Assembly: GCA_030848705.1 (NCBI GenBank)
Contig: CM061235.1
Location: 133,679,228 to 133,743,227 of the forward strand
Length of the DNA stretch: 64,000 nt
Direction of reading: 5' to 3'
Source of the DNA: Heracleum sosnowskyi
Lineage: Eukaryota > Streptophyta > Magnoliopsida > Apiales > Apiaceae
This document shows positions 54,709-64,000 of the stretch, in pieces. Made by a program: the position numbers and the translations under genes. Within the stretch, counting starts at the first letter, position 1. Every line of letters begins with the position of its first letter. The notes under the pieces are model-generated. The model did not search any database and had not been told where the DNA came from. It was given only the letters and a program-made list of their open reading frames with translations.

Positions 54709-55631
54709 CAGTAGAACCTCGATAAATGAATGTTCGATAAACGAATAACCTCATCAAATGAATAATATTTTTCAGTCCCAACTTGGGACAATGGAGTAAA
54801 TGAATAATCTCGCTAAATGCATTAATGAATAAATTTTATTGGAATCTTTAAAGGCCCTATATAAATATAAATGAATATTCACTAAAATTAAAGCGATATA
54901 AATTTTATGATATATGCCATCTAGTCAAAAAATTCATATATATTTTAATAGACTCTTAAGTATATTAATACTGGGTGGCATTAAGAGAGAACTTCTTATA
55001 TAGAGTCTGACAGAGAACCATTACATAAATATTCATAATACATATTTTTATCACCATTTTTATTAGATATGATTATAAATTTAAATTATTAAATCAAAAA
55101 ACGAAATTAAACTACTTTTTTTTTTAAAAATAAATTGAAAATTAGTCAAATACTCCAAAGTGATTTTACAACAAAATCAAATCTATCCAAAATGATTCTA
55201 TATTAGAATCAAATTTAAAATCAATGTTTTTATTGAAATTTTAAAAGTTAATTTTTTTATAAAGTTTGTATATGCTAATATTCTTTCTCTCTAGAACAAT
55301 GACCTACAATCTTATGAATAGTCTCAAGGTTAAAATAGTTCAAGTAAACTATACTTAATTTATACGTATAATTCATGTATGCATATTATTGAGTGTGAAG
55401 ATAATATATAATAAAAATTTAATTTTTTAAATATTATCTTCTAGATACATTTGTATATTAAATTTTAAAACATCATTATCATAATAAAATTAAATAAAAA
55501 TATTGTCTAAATGAATAAATATTCATTTATCGATAATTGAATAAAATATTCATTAATCGATAAATAAATAATCTCGCTAAATGAATATATTTTATTGGTC
55601 CCAAGAGTATTCATTTATCGAGGTTCTACTC
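54709..55631. mobile_element. pogo-like (Emigrant/Lemi type) element, 923 bp
   Basis: Terminal inverted repeats match over 22 bp (AGTAGAACCTCGATAAATGA and two more bases) after one end mismatch. The flanking dinucleotide is TA on both sides (54707-54708, 55632-55633). Plant pogo-like MITEs have very similar ends. Further subterminal copies of AATCTCGCTAAATG and TTTTATTGG are also inverted. There is no transposase ORF. It is longer than usual MITEs of this type. Confidence 0.8.
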
Positions 55632-55639
55632 TAATAAGC

Positions 55640-57790
55640 TTAAGAAGATCTTATCCAAAACTTTGATTGGTCACTGTACTACCAAAAGTACACGATCCGT
55701 TGGATTATTAAACTATAAATCTTCAAATCAATGAGGACCGTCAGATACAATATTAAAAATTGTATTTGATTATTAATAGGATAGTATTTAAATTCTAAAA
55801 GATGTATTTTGATAATTTAAACCAATTATAAATAAGTTTTCTATATTGAATAGAAATCTTTATGTAAAAATTCGTAATTATCTTTTCTCTTCAGTTTATG
55901 GATACTTCCAGTTAGATAATAATTATTAAACCATCATTAAATTAAAGATAATTTTGTAAGTTTCGCGTGGGCTGTAAAATCGTTAAAATCTGTTGTCTAA
56001 AACTCAAGATAGAGCGCATACAGTAAAATTATTATCTAAATTTTAATAAATATATTTTTATTATTGTAGCACTAATTTAATTTTTTTTCCTAATTCTTTT
56101 AAATTTATAAATTCTATGTTTATTTCAATAAAATATTAAAACCAATTTAAGAAAAAATTAAAATCGATCGTCCGTGTACGATTACGACCAAATTAATAAT
56201 TATAGTTAGATCTTAAATAGATCGATGAGAATTGTTAGATCTAATATTAAAAAGTGTATCTGATTAATAATAGAATTATATTTAAATACTAAAAAGTGTA
56301 TTTTGATAATTTAAAATTTTTCTATGTAGAAATTCTTAAATATATTTTCTCTTGAATTTATGTATAGTTCCAGTTAAATAATAATTATTAAACCAAATAT
56401 CAAGATAACAATTCATATCGATTACAATGATACACGTGGACCCTACGTGGAGAACTCCTACATTAATAAATTTAAACACTTTTTTTCTCAAGGAACATAA
56501 CAATTTGATTAATCCAAATTATAATTATATTATTTTACATATAACAAACATAAAAGGATAATATCAAAATATTATTAAAATATTGAGGGTTTCATATTCA
56601 TAAACGATAATTTTGAATATAATACTTATATTAAAATGTGTATTTGATTAAAGGTAGGATTATATTTAAATACTAAGAAGTGTGCTTTGATAATTTAAAC
56701 CAATTATGAATTGATTTTCTATATTGAATTGAATTCTTTTTGTAAAACTTCTTAACCATCTTTTCTTTTCAGTTTATTTTATGAGTAGGTCAACTGGTTA
56801 AGTTAGATAATAATTATTAAACCATCATTAAATTAAAGATAATTTCGTTAGTTTCGCATTAGTTGTAAAATCGTCAAAATTCAATTTCTAAAACTCAGGA
56901 TATGACCCAAATAGTAATGTTTGTATCTAAATTTTAATAAATATTTTTTTATTATTGTAGCACGAATTTATTTATTTTTCCACTAACTCTTTTAAATATA
57001 GAGAAATTTTATGTTTCTTTCAAAAAAGTATCAAAATTAATTAAGAACAAATTCAAATCGATTAAAAATATAATAATATGAGAATAAAATTTTATATAAT
57101 CATAACATAATTTTTATTCTGTTTAATAATTTTTAAGTAATAATTTATTTTAAAATTTTATATACACTGTAAATAAAACCGAAACATTAAAAGTAAAAGC
57201 AGTTAGTAAGATACTTATATCATTATATACTTGATATCCTTATTATATTAAATCCTTATATATAATAATCATAATAGGGATCTTATCCAAAATTTTGGTC
57301 GTAGATAACCAAATTAATAAGGACCATTAGATCTTAACTAGATAAATAAAAATCGTTAGATCAAATATTTAAAAAGTGTATTTTATTAATAATAGGATTA
57401 TATTTAAATTCTAAAAGGTGTATCTTGATAATTTAAACCAAATATACCAAATATAAATAATTTTTCTATATTTAATAGAATTCTCCATGTAAAAAATTCG
57501 TGACTTTCTTTTCTCTTCCATGGATAATTCCAGTTAGATAAAAATTGTTAAACCATCTTTTAATTAAATATAATTTAGTTATCTTCATGTGGGGTATAAA
57601 ATCGTCAAAATCTGATTTTTAAAACACAAGATAAAGCCCAAATTAGTAAAGTGAATATTTAAATTCTAATAATAATTATTATGTCATCATTATTTTAATA
57701 CCAATTTAATTAATTTTTTCTAACTATTTTAAATTTAGAAATCTATGTTCAAAAATTAAAATCAATCTAAGAAAAATTCAAATCAACAAA
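55640..57790. repeat. Array of about 500-bp AT-rich repeats, four copies
   Basis: Four diverged copies lie head to tail: about 55640-56165, 56166-56400 (shortened), 56612-57060 and 57262-57790. Shared landmarks are GGATCTTATCCAAAA at the start, TTTAAATWCTAARARGTGTA in the middle and GTTAGATAATAATTATTAAA near the end. I do not recognise the family. No ORF. Confidence 0.7.
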
Positions 57791-58209
57791 GAATATAATA
57801 ATACGAGGATAAAATTTTATAAAATTGTGCATATTTTTAATCCTATTTTATTAAGTTTTAGATCATAACTAATCAAATATTATTTATTATTAAGTAATAA
57901 ATTATACGTAAATGGTGATTTTGTTTTATAAGAACTCATAGATAACTAATTTCATTGTTAGCAGGACTATATTCATATTTTAAAAAAATCGTATTTTGAA
58001 ATTTTAGACTCAGCTACAGAGGCCAAACTTTTTTAACATATATACATTGTAAATTATTAAATTCAAAACTTTAAAAGTTTCTTAATCAATTAGTATAGTA
58101 CTTTTCTGAAAAATCGTACTTTACAAAAAATATTATCAAATAACCTATGTCTATAAGAAAAAAAAATGAAAAAATTCTTTATTTTAAAAAAAACCTATAA
58201 ATTTTAATA
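57791..58209. other. AT-rich stretch before Tat-B
   Basis: No gene or clear repeat is seen. It ends with TAATA (58205-58209), the presumed left target-site duplication of Tat-B. Confidence 0.4.
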
Positions 58210-58737
58210 TGGATATGGGCTGAAATATAACCCTAGAAATAATTAATGATATATTAATTAGACCTAGTTTGGTCCAAGAATTAGGCCCGACAAAAGGCCC
58301 GAAACCCTAATTATTCATTAATTTCGTAATTAATAAATAGGGGAAATATACATATCATAAATAGAGACCAAATCGAAGTAATATCTTCATAGAGGATCCA
58401 GAATCCCAATCAAATAATATGATGAGTCACATCACTTATCAGATAAGGATAATACTTGTCTGCCAAGTAATGCACTCCTTATCAGTTATCAATAACGAGA
58501 CTTATCTGTTAAGTCTCCTAAACTTACTCTAAATACAAGGCTCCTGACGCCTATATAAGGACCCTCGTCCTTCATTCTAGGACTACGTTTTTATTGGCTT
58601 GATTATCTAAACAGCAGAGATACGTAGGCATCTTGTGAGGACCGATTTAGTCTCGAAACACAAGAGCAACCATTAAAGCTTGAACGCTCACAAACCCTAG
58701 CATTTAATTCACAAAGCACGTTTTTTAATCTATAACA
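58210..58737 (+). repeat. 5' LTR of Tat-B
   Basis: The LTR is 528 bp, TGGATATGGGC...ATAACA, homologous to the Tat-A 3' LTR. The TATA box CTATATAAGG is at 58551-58560. The 3' LTR is outside the window. Confidence 0.88.
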
Positions 58738-58739
58738 TT

Positions 58740-58757
58740 TGGCGCCGTCTGTGGGAA
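58740..58757 (+). other. Primer binding site of Tat-B
   Basis: TGGCGCCGTCTGTGGGAA lies two bases after the LTR. This is the form common in Tat-lineage elements. Confidence 0.85.
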
Positions 58758-58770
58758 AACAACATCAACC

Positions 58771-61700
58771 ATGGCAAACACACGAAGAACAGCTCGAGAT
58801 ACTCAAACTCCTGAGAATCGCCCTGTCACCTCTGAGGCTGATACTCACAGAGATCAACCACCGCCAACTACTGGCATCGAAGGGGCGAATATCCCCACCA
58901 ACACTCAAGGATAGGAAGTCCCGACATCGGTTGAAGGGACGAATCCCCTGCAGATGGTCATTCATGGATCTAATCCACAAGAGACCGTTCACCAGCAACC
59001 GATCACAACCTCCCCACTGCTCCGGTAATTAATCTGGATCCTACTCCTCCAAGATCCAGAAGGGTTGAAACCCCAAGAGGAGATCCTATTGTATTGTTAC
59101 CCCTAGGAGATCCTGACGATCCTACACCACCCTTCACTCAAGAGATAATGAAGGCCACTATATCCAGGAAGTTTAAAATGCTAACCATCAAAGCTTATGA
59201 TGGAACGGGAGATCCCGCAAATCATGTAAGAACCTTCTCAAATGCACTGCTGTTGTAGCCTGCCAATGACACTGTAAAGTGTAGGGCGTTTCCACAAACT
59301 CTAGCGGGCATGGCTCAACGTTGGTATAGTCGCCTTCCGCCCAATTCTATTGGATCCTTCAAAGAGCTGAGTAAGGCATTCATCAATCAATTTGTTAGTG
59401 GGAAGATACATGAGAAAAGTTCCGCCTCTCTTATGGGGATTCGACAAGGCAAGAATGAAACGTTGAGAGAATACTTGAGTAGATTCACTAAGGAGGCTAT
59501 AAAAGTCCCAGATTTGGAAGATAAAGTGGCTATGATAGCCCTACAGCAAGGAACTACCGATGACCACTTCAGGAGGTCTTTGGCTAAACATCCCCCCGAA
59601 AACATGTTGTTACTACAAGATAGAGCTGGAAAATACATCAAGGCTGAGGAGAGCATGAGAAAGTATGAACCCGTTGCTACTGGCAATGGAAATTCAAAGA
59701 AGAGAAATGATACTCCAGAATATGATGCAAGAGAGAAGTATCCTAGGACATCAAAGGATTCTGATTCACCACCCAAGAAGAACAATTTTGGGCCTAAGTT
59801 TACGGAGTATACAAGATTAAATGCTCCTAGGAGCCAAATTCTGATGGAGATTGCAAAGGAAGAAGACCTTAAATGGCCGAAGCCTATGAGGGCCGATGTG
59901 TCAAAAAGAAATCAAAACCAATACTGTCGGTTTCACAAAGAAGTTGGCCACGATACAGATGACTGCAGGCAACTGAAAGATGAAATTGAGTTCTTGATTC
60001 GAAGAGGAAAGCTTGGTAAGTTTACCAAGGATGGAAATCAAGGAAGCCAGAGAGGAAACTATGAAAGGAAAGACTATGATAGACGGGACAATGATCAAGA
60101 CCGAAATCCAAAGCCCCGAGGGCCTGTCATCAATATGATATTTGGAGGGCCAACTGCTGCCGGACCTTCCAGAAACTCGAGAAAAGCTTATGCCCGTGAG
60201 GTAATGACTGTGGTTGGAGAAGCACCAAAGCGTGCCAAGACTGAAGTATCTTTGAATTTTGATGATTCTGATCTTGAGGGAGTGAAATTTCCCCATGATG
60301 ACCCTCTGGTCATAGTACCTGTGATAGGCAACTCTGAAACAAAGAGAGTTCTTGTTGACAATGGAGCTTCAGTGGACATCTTGTTCCATGATGCTTTCAT
60401 CAAGATGGGTTACACTGACTCTCAGCTAACACCCTCAAACATGCCCATATATGGGTTCAATGGAGTGGAATCGAAGGTAGAAGGCACGATTCAACTCCCC
60501 ATGACAATGGGACAAGGTTCAAAGACGTCTACTCAAATGCTGAACTTCATAGTTATCAAAGCGACTTCAACCTATAATGCAATTCTGGGAAGAACGGGTC
60601 TTCATGCATTCAAGGCTGTTGCCTCATCTTATCATTTGAAGATCAAGTTCCCTACCAGGAATGGAATTGGCGAAGAGAAAGGCGATCAGAAAATGGCTAG
60701 AAGCTGTTATGTAGCCGCGTTGAGGCCTGATGGAGTTGGGGGGCAGGTTCTCCCAATTGAAGACATGGACGTCAGAAACGATGAAGAAAGAAGAGGAAAG
60801 CCAGCTGAGGATCTTGTTCCCATCCCCCTGATTCCAGGAGAACTAGACAAGGTCACCTACATTGGAGCTCTACTACCTGAATCTATGAAAAGCAAGTTGA
60901 CATCCTTTCTTCAAGAAAACAGTGATGTATTTGCTTGGACAGCAGCTGATATGCCAGGGATTGATCCCCAATTGATAACCCACAAATTGAATGTGGATCC
61001 TGAAAGAAAGACAGTGAAACAAAAGAAAAGAAATTTTGCTCCAGAAAGGCAAGAAGCCATCAAGCAGAAGGTAGAAAAACTCTTGGAAGCAGGCTTCATT
61101 GAAGAAATTCAGTTCCCTGAATGGTTGGATAACCCAGTGATGGTCAAGAAGGCTAATGGAAAGTGGAGAATGTGTGTGGACTGCACCGACTTGAATGATG
61201 CATGTCCTAATGATTGTTTTCCCTTACCAAGGATTGATGCTTTGATAGATGCCACTGCTGGGCACGAGATGCTAAGTTTCATGGATGGCTTCAGTGGATA
61301 CAACCAAATCAACATGCACAAGGACGACATATCCAAGGTATCATTCATCACTGACTTTGGTGTTTTCTGTTATTTAGTCATGGCATTTGGACTTAAGAAT
61401 GCAGGGGCAACATACCAAAGATTGGTGAACAAGATTTTTGAACCACTGATTGGTAAAACAATGGAAGTTTATGTGGATGACATGCTAGTCAAGAGCCTCG
61501 ACAAGGCAGACCAAATAAAACATCTTCAAGAAGCGTTTGAAGTGCTGAGGCACCACAAGATGATGTTAAATCCAGCAAAATGTGCCTTTGGGGTAGGCTC
61601 AGGAAAGTTTTTAGGCCTGATGGTCTCCAAGAGAGGAATCGAAGCTAACCCCGACAAGATCAAGGCAATCCTAGACATGGAACCACCCAAGTCTGTTAAG

Positions 61701-62903
61701 GATGTACAGAAATTGACAGGAAGAGTTGCAGCATTGGGAAGGTTCATCTCCAAGTCAGGAGAAAAATGCTTACCTTTCTTCAAGGCACTCAAAAATGTGA
61801 AAAATTTCGAGTGGACACCTGAAAGCCAAGAAGCCTTTGAGGCCCTGAAGAAATACATGGCTGAAGCACCACTGTTGGCAAAACCAAAGCCAGGAGAGAT
61901 TCTCTATCTGTACTTGGCAGTCTCTGACACTGCCCTTGGAGCTGTTTTGGTAAAGGAAGAATTGAAGGTTCAGAAACCCATCTACTATGTGAGTAAGATT
62001 CTGCATGGGGCAGAAACAAACTACTCTACCATAGAGAAGTTTGCCTTAGCCTTGATAATGGCCTCAAGAAAGCTACGTCCATACTTCCAGGCGCACAAGA
62101 TAGAAGTTTTGACTAATCAACCTCTAAGGAACATTCTGCACAGCCCTCAAGTTAGTGGAAGATTGATCAAATGGGCTATTGAGTTGGGGGAATTTGATAT
62201 CAAGTATAAGCCTCGTACGGCCATAAAAGCTCAAGCACTCGTTGACTTCATGGTTGAATGTACCATTGACAACCAAGAAATCGGGGGGCAGGAAGTAGTA
62301 GTGGAAGACAACAAAGATGAAGACACGGTGTCCAGGGAATGTTGGGTGCTCTATTTTCATGGGGCATCAAAAACAGAATCAAGTGGAGCAGGTTTGGTGC
62401 TACAAAGTCCTGATCGATTTCTCATAGAGTATGCACTAAATCTAGACTTCCCGACAACAAACAACGAAGCTGAGTACGAAGCTCTGATAGCTGGTTTGGG
62501 CCTAGCCGGGGCCCTGAGAGTTAAGACTCTCAAAGTATGTGGAGACTCAAGGTTAGTCGTTTCTCAAGTAAATGGGGAGTTCGAAGCCAGAGATGAAGTC
62601 ATGGCTAAGTATCTGAAACTTGTCAAAGCCATCATGACTCAGTTCGATGAATGCTATGTGGAGCACGTTCCGAGGGAGGAAAATGTGAAGGTTGATGCCT
62701 TGTCTAAGTTTGCCTCTTCTGAAATTGAAAATTATGCAGTGAGTGTATACTTCCAAGTCTTGAAGACCCCAAGCATCAACGGAAAGTTGGTAGCACCCAT
62801 TGGTATTACCAGTTGTTGGATTGATCCCATCAAAGCTCATCTAGAAACTGGGTGGCTGCCCAACGACACTTCAGAAGCACGAAAGTTATACGTCAGGAAC
62901 TAA
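58771..62903 (+). pseudogene. Tat-B gag-pol (gag, protease, RT, two RNase H domains)
   Basis: Gag starts at the ATG at 58771. It has a TAG at 58912-58914, a frame shift between about 58980 and 59016, and a second TAG at 59256-59258; the frame is then open for about 1215 codons. In order come the retrotransposon-gag core, a Cys/His knuckle (YCRFHKEVGHDTDDC, about 59930) and a DNGAS protease site (60357). RT follows with YVDD (61470-61481), then a first RNase H that looks degenerate. Last is the additional archaeal-type RNase H that marks the Tat lineage (62340-62720). Its first catalytic position reads LYFHGASK where LYxDGASN is usual, so Asp is replaced by His (codon CAT at 62358-62360). The frame ends with a TAA at 62901-62903 that results from a one-base shift near 62880-62890. 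Confidence 0.9.
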
Positions 62904-64000
62904 GGTATGCCCTAATTGAGGGAATCCTATACAAGAAGTCTTTCATCATTCCTTATCTGAAGTGTTTGAGACCCCAAGAGGCAGAATTGGCCCTAAAGAA
63001 AGTACATGAAGGAATCTATGGGCAACACCTAGGGGGCAGAGCCCTAGCACATAAAGTCACCCGTCTAGGTTTCTATTGGCCAAGCATGCTTGCTGATGCT
63101 AAAAGCTATGTGAGAAAATGTGAACGGTGCCAGAAACATGCACCAGTTGTTAGACAACCACCTGAGATGATGACATCCATTAACTCTCCTATCCCTTTTG
63201 CTATGTGGGGAATGGATATACTTGGGCCATTTCCAATGGCAAGTGCTCAAAGAAAGTTCTTGATAGTGGCAATTGACTACTTCACCAAGTGGATTGAGGC
63301 TAAGCCATTAGCCAAGATAACCACCAAGCAAGTGATGCAATTCTTCTGGGAAAATGTGATATGCAGGTATGGAATTCCACGAGTCCTGGTTACGGACAAT
63401 GGAACTCAATTCAACAATGATGAGTTCAAGAAATATTGTGATGAGAATGATATCAAGTTGCGCTTCACTTCTGTTGCCCATCCTCAAGCAAATGGGCAAG
63501 CTGAGGTTGCAAATCGAATTATCCTAGATGGACTGAAGAAAAGAGTTGAACGCTCCAAAAATACTTGGGTAGATGAATTGCTCCCCATACTATGGGCATA
63601 TCGTACTACTTGTAAAGTCACCACTGGAGCTACCCCCTTCTTGCTGGCATACGGGGCAGAGGCAGTGGTTCCAGTAGAGATTACACACACGTCTCCAAGA
63701 GTTGAAGCTTATGAACCAGAAACAAATGAAGAAGGCTTGAGGCTGGCTTTAGATCTAATTGACGAAGTTAGAGATGAGGCAAACGCCAAGATAGTTGAAC
63801 ATCAAAAGAAAGCGTCTTTTTACTATAACCTAAGGGTTAAAGAAAGGTTCTTTCGTCAAGGAGACTTGGTTCTCAGAAAAATTGAAGCATCCGGAGTTGG
63901 ACAAAAAGGCAAGTTGGCCCCCAATTGGGAAGGACCATATCGCGTCAAGAACGTATTTGGTCGAGGCTCGTACAAGCTAGAAACCCTTGAAGGGCATGAG
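62888..64000 (+). pseudogene. Tat-B integrase, continuing off right edge
   Basis: This continues pol in the +2 frame after the shift near 62885. It runs open to the end of the window without a stop. It includes the HHCC zinc-binding domain (VHEGIYGQHLGG...CERCQKH), MDILGPF with the first catalytic Asp, VTDNGTQF with the second and NGQAEVANR with the Glu, all intact. The last 350 bases match Tat-A at 21163-21562. An antisense ORF like that of Tat-A would be expected just beyond the edge. Confidence 0.9.

Overview
The window is nuclear DNA from a flowering plant, most likely a eudicot. The evidence is AT-rich, intron-containing genes, plant LTR-retrotransposon lineages with plant tRNA primer sites, plant MITE families and two plant MATE transporter genes. 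Nothing here is bacterial, organellar or viral-episomal. I cannot name the species.

Positions 1-37846 are one nested stack of five LTR retrotransposons. The outermost is a Tat-lineage Ty3/gypsy element (here Tat-A, + strand). Only its integrase C-terminus (21163-21562), an antisense extra ORF (21943-35243, minus), a TCGA-rich repeat block, the polypurine tract and the 3' LTR (37346-37846) are in view. An older SIRE/Maximus-type copia element (minus) sits in the Tat-A integrase: its gag, part of pol and its 5' LTR (19937-21162) are visible. That copia was hit twice. A very young, apparently complete SIRE/Maximus-type element (3840-16966, minus, TSD ACAGT) split its integrase, and an Athila-like gypsy element (1-2980, minus) entered its RT region and runs off the left edge. 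A second, very young Athila-like element (23056-34471, +, TSD CAAGT) lies in the antisense ORF of Tat-A. The young copia carries gag, pol and a third ORF of 1488 codons. The young Athila has gag-pol broken by one extra G and one TGA, plus an intact third ORF of 399 codons.

Positions 37847-58209 are the genic island. Two MATE (DETOXIFICATION-type) genes lie on the minus strand (39604-42704 and 48407-51311). Each rebuilds by eye into the same eight exons and the same 495-aa length, so they are a tandem duplicate. Around them are small DNA and short retroelements: a Tourist-like piece, two SINE-like pieces in introns, a TRIM-like element, two Stowaway-like MITEs, a hAT-like element with a perfect 8-bp TSD, a probable second hAT-like element, Helitron-like copies, a 923-bp pogo-like element and an array of about 500-bp AT-rich repeats.

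Positions 58210-64000 are the 5' part of a second Tat element (Tat-B, +) of the same family: LTR, primer site, gag-pol with RT and the extra RNase H, then integrase to the right edge. Several frame breaks make it non-autonomous as read.

The most unusual theme is that each of the five elements in the nest carries its own short CpG-containing motif in many copies, in or near its LTR. The strongest case is the young copia, where a TTTCGTTGAC-type motif recurs about 35 times, in the LTRs, gag, pol, ORF3 and spacer. All comparisons and counts were made by eye.
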